Part shown: one piece after another, positions 20,658-29,473 of the stretch
How positions within the stretch are numbered: position 1 is the first letter of the stretch
Layout of the letters: every line of letters begins with the position of its first letter
NCBI RefSeq assembly: GCF_006517235.1
Contig: NZ_CP041188.1
Location: 2,914,001 to 2,978,000 of the forward strand
Source of the DNA: Pseudarthrobacter sp. NIBRBAC000502772
GTDB lineage: Bacteria; Actinomycetota; Actinomycetes; Actinomycetales; Micrococcaceae
Reading direction: 5' to 3'
Length of the DNA stretch: 64,000 nt
The notes under the pieces: generated by a model
Databases searched by the model: none
What the model was told of the DNA's origin: nothing
Seen by the model: only the letters and a program-made list of their open reading frames with translations
Program-made: the position numbers and the translations under genes

Positions 20658-21446
20658 ATGTCTACTCTTGAGATCAAGGACCTGCACGTCAGCATTGACA
20701 CGGAGCAGGGCACCAAGGAGATCCTGAAGGGCGTCAGCCTGACCATCAAGACCGGTCAGACCCACGCCATCATGGGCCCCAACGGTTCGGGCAAGTCCAC
20801 CCTGGCCTCCACCATTGCCGGGCACCCGCGCTACAAGGTCACCAGCGGAACCATCACGCTCGACGGCGAAGATGTCCTCGCGATGACCGTTGACCAGCGG
20901 GCCCGCGCCGGCCTCTTCCTGGCCATGCAGTACCCCGTGGAGGTCCCCGGTGTCAGCATGACCAACTTCCTGCGCACCGCCAAGACCGCCATCGACGGCG
21001 AAGCACCCAAGCTGCGTACCTGGACCAAGGACGTCAAGGCGGCCATGGCCCAGCTGCGCATCGATGCAGACTTCGCCGAGCGCAACGTCAACGAAGGCTT
21101 CTCCGGCGGCGAGAAGAAGCGCGTCGAGATCCTCCAGCTGGAACTCTTCAAGCCGAAGTTCGCCATCCTGGACGAGACCGACTCCGGGCTGGACGTTGAC
21201 GCCCTGAAGGTTGTCTCCGAAGGCGTCAACCGTGCACAGGAGGCGGGCAACATGGGCACGCTGCTCATCACGCACTACACCCGCATCCTGCGCTACATCA
21301 AGCCTGACTTCGTCCACGTCTTCGTCGACGGCCAGGTTGTCGAAGAAGGCGGCCCGGAACTGGCTGACCGTCTCGAAGACGAAGGCTACGACCGTTACGC
21401 CACGGGCGCCGGCGCAGCCACCATCGCCGCTGCCGCACAGGCCTAG
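20658..21446 (+). CDS. sufC: Fe-S cluster assembly ATPase SufC
   Basis: ABC-family ATPase that drives conformational change in SufBD. In the 262-residue product, Walker A GPNGSGKST, the SufC-type signature FSGGEKKR, Walker B FAILDETDSGLD and the switch His in ITHYTRI are intact. ATG at 20658 has an AGAGGAG site; an upstream start at 20637 is less likely. A 113-base gap separates it from the Rieske gene and could hold a minor promoter. Confidence 0.96.
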   Translation: MSTLEIKDLHVSIDTEQGTKEILKGVSLTIKTGQTHAIMGPNGSGKSTLASTIAGHPRYKVTSGTITLDGEDVLAMTVDQRARAGLFLAMQYPVEVPGVSMTNFLRTAKTAIDGEAPKLRTWTKDVKAAMAQLRIDADFAERNVNEGFSGGEKKRVEILQLELFKPKFAILDETDSGLDVDALKVVSEGVNRAQEAGNMGTLLITHYTRILRYIKPDFVHVFVDGQVVEEGGPELADRLEDEGYDRYATGAGAATIAAAAQA

Positions 21447-21458
21447 ATAGGACTTGCC

Positions 21459-21791
21459 ATGACCGAAATCAATGCGGCCCGCACGGGCCTCGAAGATGTC
21501 GAAGAGGCACTCAAGGACGTCATCGACCCGGAACTCGGTGTCAACATCGTGGACCTCGGGCTGCTGTACGGCCTGAAGTACTCCGACGACGACGGCGCGC
21601 TGCTGATCGACATGACGCTCACCACGGCCGCCTGCCCGCTCACCGATGTTATCGAGGAGCAGGTAGGCAAGTCGCTTGACGGCGTCGTTGACGACTGGCG
21701 CCTGAACTGGGTGTGGATGCCGCCGTGGGGTCCGGAGCGGATCACCGATGACGGCAAGGACCAGATGCGGGCCCTCGGCTTCAACATCTAA
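21459..21791 (+). CDS. sufT: Metal-sulphur cluster assembly factor (MIP18/DUF59, SufT-like)
   Basis: The 110-residue single-domain protein of the MIP18 family contains the conserved VIDPELGVNIVDLGL and TAACPLTD, the latter with the reactive Cys. SufT proteins help mature Fe-S proteins. It is last in the suf operon, 12 bases after sufC. In Mycobacterium, sufS and sufU separate sufC from this gene; they are absent here. Confidence 0.9.
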   Translation: MTEINAARTGLEDVEEALKDVIDPELGVNIVDLGLLYGLKYSDDDGALLIDMTLTTAACPLTDVIEEQVGKSLDGVVDDWRLNWVWMPPWGPERITDDGKDQMRALGFNI

Positions 21792-21809
21792 GTTTTCACC
21801 GCTTAAAGC

Positions 21810-21859
21810 ACGACGACGGCCGGTCACCTCCCCAGCGGAGGTAGCCGGCCGTCGTCGTA
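21810..21859. terminator. Bidirectional hairpin after the suf operon
   Basis: A long stem (ACGACGACGGCCGG paired with CCGGCCGTCGTCGT, then a 2x2 internal loop, then a 6-bp inner stem and a CCAGC loop) separates the convergent suf operon and the ypfJ-like gene. The following sequence is only moderately T-rich. Confidence 0.75.
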
Positions 21860-21896
21860 CTTGTCTAATTGGTGCTGCCGCCGGCCGCGGATCCTG

Positions 21897-22778
21897 TCAG
21901 AGGGTGGCCGCCGAGAATGTGTCGCACTGGTTGATGTCGCCGGTCTGGTAGCCGGTGTAGAACCATTTCTGCCGCTGTTCGCTGGATCCGTGCGTCCAGG
22001 CCTCGGGCGAGACCTGTCCGGTGGCGGCTTCCTGGATCCGGTCATCGCCCACCGCTGACGCTGCGGACAGGGCATCGTTCAGGTCCTGCTGGGTGATCGG
22101 TTCCAGGAACGGCTGGCCGTCGGGTCCGGGCTGGGTTGAGGCGTGCTTTACCCAGAGGCCGGCATAGCAGTCGGCCTGTAGTTCCACGCGGACGGCACCG
22201 GACTCGGGCCCCTGCGGGTCCTGCTGCGCGCGGTCGATGTACCCCAGCACATTCTGGATGTGGTGGCCGAATTCGTGCGCCACCACGTACTCCTGCGCCA
22301 GGGGACCTCCCGAGGATCCGAAACGGTCCACGAGATCCTGGAAGAACCCGGGATCGAAGTAGGCGGTGCTGTCAGCCGGGCAGTAGAAGGGGCCCACCGC
22401 GCTGGAAGCCGTCCCGCACGCGCTGTTGACGGCCTGGTCGAAGATCACGGTCTCCGGCTGCGGGTACTGCACGTTGTATCGCTGGAGATACGCGGGCCAG
22501 AACGCGTTCAGGCTGTTCACCGTGCCGGTGATCCGGCAGTCCAGCCGCGCGTCGGCGTCGGCCCCTGTGGTGCAGGCCGGGGCCGTGCCCTGGTTCTGAT
22601 CCGCCGTGCCCGACCCGCCGGTCAGGCCTTCGAGCAAGGCGGGGTTGACGCCGAGGAGCACGGCTATCAGCAGGACGATTCCGCCACCGATGCCGCCGCC
22701 GACTTTGGCCCCACGGCCCATGCCACGCCGGTCCTGGACCTGGGAAGGGTCCAGCTGCACGTTGTCATTGAAGCTCAT
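21897..22778 (-). CDS. Neutral zinc metallopeptidase (YpfJ family)
   Basis: The 293-residue protein has a positively charged N-terminus, one membrane helix at about residues 28-43, a Gly/Thr/Gln-rich linker, and an extracellular peptidase domain with the zinc motif HEFGHH at 168-173. Four or more cysteines in the exported part could form disulphides. ATG at 22778 is preceded by TATTGT with a 6-base spacer and no Shine-Dalgarno, which suggests a leaderless mRNA. The physiological substrate is unknown. Confidence 0.9.
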   Translation of the reverse strand: MSFNDNVQLDPSQVQDRRGMGRGAKVGGGIGGGIVLLIAVLLGVNPALLEGLTGGSGTADQNQGTAPACTTGADADARLDCRITGTVNSLNAFWPAYLQRYNVQYPQPETVIFDQAVNSACGTASSAVGPFYCPADSTAYFDPGFFQDLVDRFGSSGGPLAQEYVVAHEFGHHIQNVLGYIDRAQQDPQGPESGAVRVELQADCYAGLWVKHASTQPGPDGQPFLEPITQQDLNDALSAASAVGDDRIQEAATGQVSPEAWTHGSSEQRQKWFYTGYQTGDINQCDTFSAATL

Positions 22779-22784
22779 GAAGTC

Positions 22785-22832
22785 ACAATAGCCGTTAGCG
22801 GCACCACCGAAGCGGAGTCCGGCCGGTAAAGT
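22785..22832. promoter_or_regulatory. Divergent leaderless promoters (ypfJ-like / acyl-CoA ligase)
   Basis: TATTGT (minus strand, 22790-22785) lies 6 bases before the peptidase ATG, and TAAAGT (22827-22832) lies 7 bases before the ligase ATG. Both match the actinobacterial TANNNT -10 pattern and would place transcription starts at the A of ATG. Confidence 0.55.
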
Positions 22833-22839
22833 TGGGTCG

Positions 22840-24246
22840 ATGCCTTTTCTCGACAAAATCCAGCGCTGGGCCGAAGAACGCCCCCATGACACCGCCGTCG
22901 TGGTGGCGGGCCGGCGCCTGCGCTGGGCTGAACTCCGGGACGCCGCCGCCGCCGCCCTTCCCGAGACAGCAGCCGTCACCGTGCTTGCCGAGGCCAACTC
23001 CGTGGACTTCGCCGCAAGGTTCGCCGCAGCCGTTGCCGGCCAGCGGCAATGCGCTGTCCTGGACCCGACCTGGCCGGAGTCCCTGCACCAGGAGATCGTT
23101 CAACGGCTGGCGGAGTCGGCCAAGCCCGGGACGGTTTCCGCAGCGGATGCCTTGGCGGACGGGCCGCCGGACTCGACGTTCCTGATCGGACTCACCTCCG
23201 GCACCACGTCAGTGCCCAAGGCGTTTACCCGGTCCAGGCAGTCCTGGCGGCAGTCCTTTGACGCGTCCGTGGCGTTCTTCGGCCTCGCCCAGGACGACGT
23301 CACGCTCGCGCCCGGGCCCTTGGCCGCCAGCCTTAACCTCTATGCCCTGGCTGAGTGCCTCTACGCCGGCTCTGAATTCCAGACGCTGGAGAGTTTCGAC
23401 GTCGGTGATGTCCACGCCGCCATCACGCACGACGGCGTGACCCGGCTCATCCTCGTGCCCACCATGCTGCGGCTGCTCAGTGAGCGCGGCCTGACCGGCG
23501 GCGTGGACGCCTCCGGCATCCGTACCATCATCTGCGCCGGCTCGAAGCTGGACGCACGCACCCTCGAAGCGGCACGGCGCTGGGCGCCGAACGCCACCAT
23601 CTTCGAGTACTACGGCGCGTCCGAACTGAGCTTTGTCTCCGGTGTGGGGCTGGCGGCGGGGGAGCTCCTGGACGCCGGGGGAACAGGCATCGGACACCCG
23701 TTCCCTGGCGTGGACGTCAGAATCCTGGACGATGAGGGTTCCGAACTGCAGGACGGCGAAGCCGGCAATATCTGTGTCCGCAGCGGCATGGTCAGCAACG
23801 GCTACCTATGGGGCGACGACGGCCAGGCGCTGCGCTCCTTCAACGGCTGGTTCACGGTGGGGGACCAGGGCTACCTCGCCGACGGCGAACTGCACATCCT
23901 GGGCCGGCGCGCCGACATGATCCTGACCTCGGGAAAAAACGTCTATCCGCACGAAGTGGAACTCGCCCTGGCGGCCGTGCCGGGGGTGGCTGCTGCGGTG
24001 GCCGCCGGAATACCCGACGATCTCCGCGGCCAACGGGTGGTCGCCGGCGTCGTTCCTTCCCATGGCGGCGTCACGGCCACGCAGCTGAAGGCCGGACTCG
24101 AAAACATCCTGCCGCGGGACAAGCGGCCCCACCAGTACTTCGCACTCTCCGAACTCCCCACCACGGACCGTGGCAAGGTCAGCCGGAACACTCTCCTCGA
24201 CTGGATCGGCTCCCAGGACCCCAGGGCGCGGCACCTTGACCGCTGA
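22840..24246 (+). CDS. AMP-dependent acyl-CoA synthetase/ligase
   Basis: The 468-residue ANL-superfamily enzyme that adenylates a carboxylic acid and joins it to CoA. Motifs are the phosphate loop LTSGTTSVPK (about 118-127), YYGASE, GDQGYL and the C-terminal catalytic Lys in DRGKVSR. It is shorter than typical fatty acyl-CoA ligases. The neighbours, a thiolase and a biotin transporter, match the Bacillus subtilis yhfT-yhfS-yhfU (BioY2) set, so a link to biotin or its precursor is suggested. No ribosome site; TAAAGT lies 7 bases before the ATG. Confidence 0.88.
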   Translation: MPFLDKIQRWAEERPHDTAVVVAGRRLRWAELRDAAAAALPETAAVTVLAEANSVDFAARFAAAVAGQRQCAVLDPTWPESLHQEIVQRLAESAKPGTVSAADALADGPPDSTFLIGLTSGTTSVPKAFTRSRQSWRQSFDASVAFFGLAQDDVTLAPGPLAASLNLYALAECLYAGSEFQTLESFDVGDVHAAITHDGVTRLILVPTMLRLLSERGLTGGVDASGIRTIICAGSKLDARTLEAARRWAPNATIFEYYGASELSFVSGVGLAAGELLDAGGTGIGHPFPGVDVRILDDEGSELQDGEAGNICVRSGMVSNGYLWGDDGQALRSFNGWFTVGDQGYLADGELHILGRRADMILTSGKNVYPHEVELALAAVPGVAAAVAAGIPDDLRGQRVVAGVVPSHGGVTATQLKAGLENILPRDKRPHQYFALSELPTTDRGKVSRNTLLDWIGSQDPRARHLDR

Positions 24247-24262
24247 CCTGCGGCCCCATGGC

Positions 24263-25464
24263 ATGCCGCCCGGCGACGTGCTGCCGCCGGACCGGCAGCC
24301 CGTGATCATCGCGGCGCGGCGTACCGCGGTCCGGCGTGCCAACGGCGCGCTGAAGGAACTGCGTGCGCACCAGCTTCTCGCACCGGTCCTGGTCGACCTC
24401 CTGGCAGACGCCCACGTGCCGGCCGAAGAAGTCACGGATGTGGTGATCGGCAACGCCGTGGGCGGCGGCGGCAACGTGGCCCGCCTGGCCCTGCTCGAGG
24501 CGGGCCTGCCGGTCGGTGTGCCGGGACTGACCGTTGACCGCCAGTGCGGGTCAGGCCTGGATGCCATCGTTCTGGCCGCCCGGCTGGTTGCCGCCGGCGG
24601 CAACACCGTGTATCTGGCCGGGGGAGTGGAGAGCATCAGCACGGCACCGCTGCGGGCCCACCGGAACGACGGCGGCGAGCCTGACTTTTTTGCCCGGGCC
24701 CAGTTTGTGCCGCACAGCTTCGGCGACCCGGATATGGGGGTTGCCGCAGAGAATGTAGCGGCCCGGTTCGCGGTCAGCCGGGAGCGGCAGGATGCCTCCG
24801 CGCTGCGCAGCCACCAGCGGGCGCTGGCCGCGGCTAAAGCAGGCTTCTTTGCCGGCGAGATCACCACCCTGGAGACGTCCGCTGGACCCATCAGTGCCGA
24901 CGACGGCCCCCGCACCGGCCTGTCCGCCGCCGTTCTCAAGCGGTTCCCGCCCGCCTTTGTGCCAGGGGCACTGTCACCGCCGGGAACTCATGCTTCGACG
25001 CGGACGCCGCTTCCGCCGTCGTCGTTACTTCATTGCAGCGGGCACGGGAACTCGGAGCCACAGACGGGCTCCTGGTGCTGGCCACGGACACTGCCGGCGT
25101 GGACCCCGAGCTGCTGGGGATCGGCGCAGCGGTTGCCGGTGAGCGGCTCCTGCAGGCGAGGGGGCTGTCGGCTGCCAGCGTGGATCTGGTGGAATTCAAC
25201 GAAGCCTTCGCGTCCCAGACCCTGGCCTGCCTGGACCAGTTGGGCATTGATCCGGACCGGGTCAACCTCGACGGCGGGGCGCTGGCATTGGGCCACGCCT
25301 ACGGGGCGTCCGGGGCGGTGCTGGTGACCCGGCTTCTCGCCCAGGCCCGCCGTACCGCGAATCATGGATCGTTGGCGCTGGCCCTGATCAGTATTGCCGG
25401 CGGCATGGGCACGGCGGCGCTGCTGCGTTATGAGTTGCTGGCCGGAAACCACCTAGACTCCTAA
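24263..25464 (+). pseudogene. Thiolase (acetyl-CoA acetyltransferase-like), frameshifted
   Basis: Thiolase-family gene broken by an apparent 1-base loss in the G-run at 24965-24968; the frame reads from about 24263 to that point and continues in the next frame from 24967 to 25464. Together they give a complete protein of about 400 residues. The nucleophile motif DRQCGSG, NEAFA and GHAYGASGA are present. The second catalytic Cys of the CIGGGQG motif is Ser (SIAGGMG). A TTG at 24236, inside the ligase gene, is an alternative start. It could be a real lesion or a sequencing error in a homopolymer. Confidence 0.85.
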
Positions 25465-25485
25465 GCCGCACACGACGGACCAAAA

Positions 25486-26109
25486 TCAGTCTTCCGCGTC
25501 GCCCAGCCCGCGGGCAGCCAGCGCTTCGCCGGTCTGGCGGGCGAAGGCCACGGTGGTGATGAAGACGGGCAGCACGAGGGCACGCGGGTTCCGCTCGAGC
25601 CCGCGGGCCCGGGCGGAATCCCTGACGTCTGCAAAGGCGCCGGCGATATACGGGATGCTGCGGAGCATGATGGCGATGGTCAGCGCAAAACGTTCAGGGT
25701 CCGCGCCGAAGCGGCGGAACGGCGTGGCCAGCGAAACCACGCCGTCCAGGATCCGCTGCATGGGCGTGGTGGCCGTCAGCAGGGATGCCGCCACCACGCA
25801 GACCAGAATGTTCAGGACAATCCGGGCGGCTGTTGGCGCACCCAGCTGCCACCACTGGAACAGGCCGATGACCACCAGCACCACGGCAACAGGACGGACA
25901 GCACTTACGAGCCGCCCGGCTCCGGCGCCGGTCAGGAGAAACAGCACGCCGAGGGCGGCCAGGACCGCGGCGGAGACCAGCCAGTCGACCACCAGGAAGG
26001 ACACCAGGCCGCAGCCCACCACCAGCAGGAATTTCAGTGCCAGCGGCGTCCGGTGGATGACGGAATTCCCCGGGACGTAGTCGGCCAGCAGGAAGCCGTG
26101 CCCCCTCAC
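25486..26109 (-). CDS. bioN: Biotin ECF transporter T component BioN (CbiQ family)
   Basis: Transmembrane coupling protein of an energy-coupling-factor vitamin transporter. The 207-residue product has five or six hydrophobic helices and two ARG signature motifs near the C-terminus (RARGLERN and ARGLGD) that contact the ATPase. It overlaps bioM by 4 bases and ends the bioY-bioM-bioN operon, which is convergent with the ligase-thiolase genes. Confidence 0.9.
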   Translation of the reverse strand: MRGHGFLLADYVPGNSVIHRTPLALKFLLVVGCGLVSFLVVDWLVSAAVLAALGVLFLLTGAGAGRLVSAVRPVAVVLVVIGLFQWWQLGAPTAARIVLNILVCVVAASLLTATTPMQRILDGVVSLATPFRRFGADPERFALTIAIMLRSIPYIAGAFADVRDSARARGLERNPRALVLPVFITTVAFARQTGEALAARGLGDAED

Positions 26110-26822
26110 GGCGCGGCCAGGCCGTTGGTGACCAGCGCCCGGTATGCGTCCACAGCCGCGGCAGGGCCGCCGTCGAACATCACGCGTCCGGCCTCCACCA
26201 CGAGCACGCGGTCCATCTCCAGGGCGAGGTCGAGGTCGTGTGTGGACATCACGATCTGCTGGTCGAGGCCGGACAGGGTGCGGCGCAGGAGTTCCCGGTT
26301 CCGGAGGTCCAGGAGGGTTGACGGTTCGTCCAGCACCAGCACAGCTGGGTTCACGGCCAGTACAGCGGCGAGGGCCATCAGCTGGCGTTCGCCGCCGGAG
26401 AGTTCGTAGATGCTTTGGTCCGCGAGCGGCAGCAGGCCGAGGCGCTCCAGGGCCGCTTCGGCCAGCCGGCGCCGCTCAGCCCCGTGGCGGACCGGGCGGC
26501 GGAGCGAAAGCTCCACGTCTTCGCGCCCCGTGGGCATCACCAGCTGCGACAAGGGATCCGTGAAGACGAACCCCACCTGCCTGCGGACCGCACGCACGGC
26601 ACGGACGGTGTCGGCGCCGTCCACCAACACGGTGCCGGAAGTTGGCTGGACCAGGCCGTTAATCATTCGCAGCAGCGTGGACTTGCCGGACCCGTTGGCC
26701 CCGATCACGCCGATGCGCTGTTCGGTCAGCTCAAGCGTGACGTCCTGGAGCAGGGACTTGGGTTCCGGGCGGTTGTCAACGGCGACGGCCACGGCGGCCT
26801 GCCGGAAAGAAATGGTTGCCAT
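26106..26822 (-). CDS. bioM: Biotin ECF transporter ATPase BioM
   Basis: ABC ATPase powering biotin uptake. In the 238-residue product, Walker A GANGSGKST, signature LSGGERQ, Walker B VLVLDEPSTLLD and the switch His in MSTHDLD are intact. It begins 7 bases after bioY and overlaps bioN by 4 bases. Specificity is assigned from the adjacent bioY. Confidence 0.92.
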   Translation of the reverse strand: MATISFRQAAVAVAVDNRPEPKSLLQDVTLELTEQRIGVIGANGSGKSTLLRMINGLVQPTSGTVLVDGADTVRAVRAVRRQVGFVFTDPLSQLVMPTGREDVELSLRRPVRHGAERRRLAEAALERLGLLPLADQSIYELSGGERQLMALAAVLAVNPAVLVLDEPSTLLDLRNRELLRRTLSGLDQQIVMSTHDLDLALEMDRVLVVEAGRVMFDGGPAAAVDAYRALVTNGLAAP

Positions 26823-26829
26823 GGCGGGA

Positions 26830-27459
26830 CTAGTTGTTGATCCGCTTCACCCGGCGGACCAGGACGTCGGGGAATGCCCGGTGCAGAGCCACGGCGATCA
26901 CCGCGGCGAGGATGTTCTTAATCACGTCACCGGGGTAGAAGATCAGGTCTGCGAGGAAGGCTTCACCCAGTGACGCTTTGGTGTTCAGTGCGATCCCGGC
27001 AACTCCGAGAGTGTGCACGATAGCGATGCTGGTGACCATCGCCGACGCGAAGAACCACAGCGCCCGGGCACGTGTTGTCCGCCGGATCACCACGGTGGCG
27101 AGCCAGCCTACAACGGCTGCTGCGACGGGGAAAGCAATGATGTAGCCAGCCGACGGTCCGGCCAGGATGCCCAGGCCGCTGCGGCCCTGGCTGAAGATCG
27201 GCAGGCCGGCCAGGCCCAGGAGAGTGTACAGGCCGACGGCGGCGAAACCCCGGCCCGGGCCCAGCATCAGTCCGGTGAGCATCACCGCAAGAGTCTGGAA
27301 AGTGATGGGGATGCCGAACACGTTCGCCGCGATGCCGGGCACCATGGCGGAGCCGGCCACGAGTGCCGCAAAGACGGCGATCAGGCCGAGATCGGTAGCG
27401 TTCCAGCGGTTCCGGAGGCGGGAAGCGCTGCCTTTGACGGCAGTGTCAGTCTGGCTCAT
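26830..27459 (-). CDS. bioY: Biotin transporter substrate-binding protein BioY
   Basis: Membrane S component that binds biotin. The 209-residue product has about six hydrophobic helices, with conserved GPGRGFAAVGLYTLLGLAG and GPSAGYIIAFP. ATG at 27459 has an AGGAA site. First gene of bioY-bioM-bioN. A small palindrome about 80 bases upstream is a candidate operator for biotin-dependent control. Confidence 0.94.
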   Translation of the reverse strand: MSQTDTAVKGSASRLRNRWNATDLGLIAVFAALVAGSAMVPGIAANVFGIPITFQTLAVMLTGLMLGPGRGFAAVGLYTLLGLAGLPIFSQGRSGLGILAGPSAGYIIAFPVAAAVVGWLATVVIRRTTRARALWFFASAMVTSIAIVHTLGVAGIALNTKASLGEAFLADLIFYPGDVIKNILAAVIAVALHRAFPDVLVRRVKRINN

Positions 27460-27536
27460 GGGGTGTTCCTGTCGTGGTTGTACAAGCGAAGCATGGGGTG
27501 ATTCTGACGTTACCGGCCGCCGTCGGACGCCATTTT

Positions 27537-27549
27537 GTAGGGGACCTAC
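27537..27549. promoter_or_regulatory. Candidate operator upstream of bioY
   Basis: GTAGG-GGA-CCTAC, a 5-bp inverted repeat with a 3-bp centre, lies about 80 bases upstream of the bioY start in the 280-bp bioY/ABC-F intergenic region. It does not match the known BioQ site TGAAC-N3-GTTCA. The rest of the region shows a possible -10 TAGACT at 27641 toward the ABC-F gene. Confidence 0.35.
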
Positions 27550-27740
27550 TAAGCGGGCCGCCCGGGACTGACGGCAGGGCACAAACGCTGAGCCAACGCA
27601 CGACGGCGGTGCAGCGGTTATGGGGTCAAGCTGTGGCCGGTAGACTTGGAAAGGCCGTTCTGTCGGCCATTCTGCCGGCTGCTTCCAGACATCACCCGTT
27701 GAGCTGCGGCGTTTCCCTGTTGTGAAAGGCCTTACCTGCT

Positions 27741-29339
27741 GTGATTACTGTCCAGGATCTTGAACTGCGCGCCGGCGCCCGGCTCCTCATGGACCAGGTG
27801 AGCTTCCGCATCGACAAGGGCGACAAGATCGGCCTCGTCGGCCGTAACGGCGCAGGCAAGACTACCCTGACCCGCGTGCTCGCGGGCGAAGGCCAGCCCG
27901 CCGGCGGCAAGGTGACCCGCAGCGGCGAGATCGGCTACCTGCCGCAGGATCCCCGGACCCCGGACATGGAACAGCTGGCCCGCGACCGCATCCTCTCCGC
28001 CCGCGGCCTGGACATCGCCGTCAACAACCTCAAGAAGACCCATGAGGACATGGCCAGCGAGGACACCGAGATCCAGCGCAAGGCGATGAACCGCTATGAC
28101 CGGCTGGAATCCGAATTCCTGGCCGCCGGCGGATACGCGGCCGAGGCCGAGGCCGCCGCGATCTGCTCCAACCTGGCCCTCCCGGACCGGCTGCTGAACC
28201 AGCCGCTCAAGACCCTGTCCGGCGGCCAGCGCCGTCGTGTGGAACTCGCCCGGATCCTGTACTCGGACGCCGAAACCATGCTCCTCGATGAGCCCACCAA
28301 CCACCTCGACGCGGATTCCATCACCTGGCTCCGCGAGTTCCTGAAGAACCACCAGGGCGGCCTGATCGTGATCAGCCACGACACCGAGCTGCTCGAAGCC
28401 ACCGTCAACAAAGTGTTCCTGCTGGATCCCAACCGCGCCAAGATCGACTTCTACAACATGAACTGGAAGCGCTACCTCCAGCAGCGCGAAACGGACGAGC
28501 GCGCCCGCAAGCGTGAGCGCGCCAACGCCGAAAAGAAGGCCCAGGTCCTCATCGACCAGGCCAACAAGATGCGCGCCAAGGCCACCAAAGCTGTCGCAGC
28601 ACAGAACATGGCCAAGCGTGCCGAACGTCTCCTGGGCGGCCTCGAAGCCGTCCGTGCGACCGACCGCGTGGCAGCCCTGCGCTTCCCGGATCCGTCACCC
28701 TGCGGCAAGACCCCGCTAACCGCGGACGGACTCAGCAAGTCCTACGGCTCACTGGAGATCTTCACCGATGTGGACCTGGCCATCGACCGCGGCTCCAAGG
28801 TGGTTATCCTGGGCCTCAACGGCGCCGGCAAGACCACGCTCCTGCGGATGCTTGCCGGCGTCGACAAGCCGGACACCGGCGAGGTCGTGGCGGGCCACGG
28901 CCTGAAGGTGGGCTACTACGCCCAGGAGCACGAGACGCTCGACGTGGACCGCACCGTCCTCCAGAACATGCGCTCCTCCGCCCCGGACATGAACGACGCC
29001 GAGGTCCGCAACATCCTGGGCTCGTTCCTGTTCTCCGGAGACGATGTCGACAAGCCCGCCGGTGTGCTCTCCGGCGGCGAGAAGACCCGGCTGGCCCTTG
29101 CCACCATCGTGGCCTCAAGCGCGAACGTGCTGCTCCTTGACGAGCCCACTAACAACCTCGACCCGGCCAGCCGCGCCGAAATCCTCGGGGCCCTGAGCAA
29201 CTACACCGGCGCCGTCGTCCTCGTAAGCCACGATGAAGGTGCCGTCGAAGCGCTGAACCCCGAGCGCGTCGTTCTGCTGCCTGACGGCATCGAGGACCAC
29301 TGGAACGAAGACTACCTGGACCTGATTACGCTGGCTTAG
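27741..29339 (+). CDS. ABC-F family ATPase (ribosome-associated)
   Basis: Soluble protein with two ABC ATPase domains and no membrane part; ABC-F proteins act on the ribosome as translation factors or antibiotic-protection factors. In the 532-residue product, Walker A motifs GRNGAGKTT and GLNGAGKTT, signatures LSGGQRRR and LSGGEKTR, and Walker B/catalytic LDEPTNHLD and LDEPTNNLD are present. A basic helical linker lies between the domains at about residues 235-300. Start is GTG. Whether it is housekeeping or protective cannot be decided from sequence alone. Confidence 0.93.
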   Translation: MITVQDLELRAGARLLMDQVSFRIDKGDKIGLVGRNGAGKTTLTRVLAGEGQPAGGKVTRSGEIGYLPQDPRTPDMEQLARDRILSARGLDIAVNNLKKTHEDMASEDTEIQRKAMNRYDRLESEFLAAGGYAAEAEAAAICSNLALPDRLLNQPLKTLSGGQRRRVELARILYSDAETMLLDEPTNHLDADSITWLREFLKNHQGGLIVISHDTELLEATVNKVFLLDPNRAKIDFYNMNWKRYLQQRETDERARKRERANAEKKAQVLIDQANKMRAKATKAVAAQNMAKRAERLLGGLEAVRATDRVAALRFPDPSPCGKTPLTADGLSKSYGSLEIFTDVDLAIDRGSKVVILGLNGAGKTTLLRMLAGVDKPDTGEVVAGHGLKVGYYAQEHETLDVDRTVLQNMRSSAPDMNDAEVRNILGSFLFSGDDVDKPAGVLSGGEKTRLALATIVASSANVLLLDEPTNNLDPASRAEILGALSNYTGAVVLVSHDEGAVEALNPERVVLLPDGIEDHWNEDYLDLITLA

Positions 29340-29380
29340 TCCTGTCGGCGTCGGCCTCACATATCGCTTAGCACCGCACT

Positions 29381-29433
29381 GGATTTGCCGCGTGCTCGCT
29401 CGTTCCTCGCTTAGACGCACGCTACACAAATCC
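29381..29433. repeat. Interrupted inverted repeat between ABC-F and ybaK-like genes
   Basis: GGATTTG (29381-29387) pairs with CAAATCC (29427-29433), and inside it GCGTGC (29390-29395) pairs with GCACGC (29417-29422). The loop is rich in CTCG. It lies between convergent genes and may be a bidirectional terminator or a dispersed intergenic repeat. Confidence 0.5.
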
Positions 29434-29473
29434 ACCGCGTGGCTGCGCTGACGGTCCACTCACCTTTGCGGAG

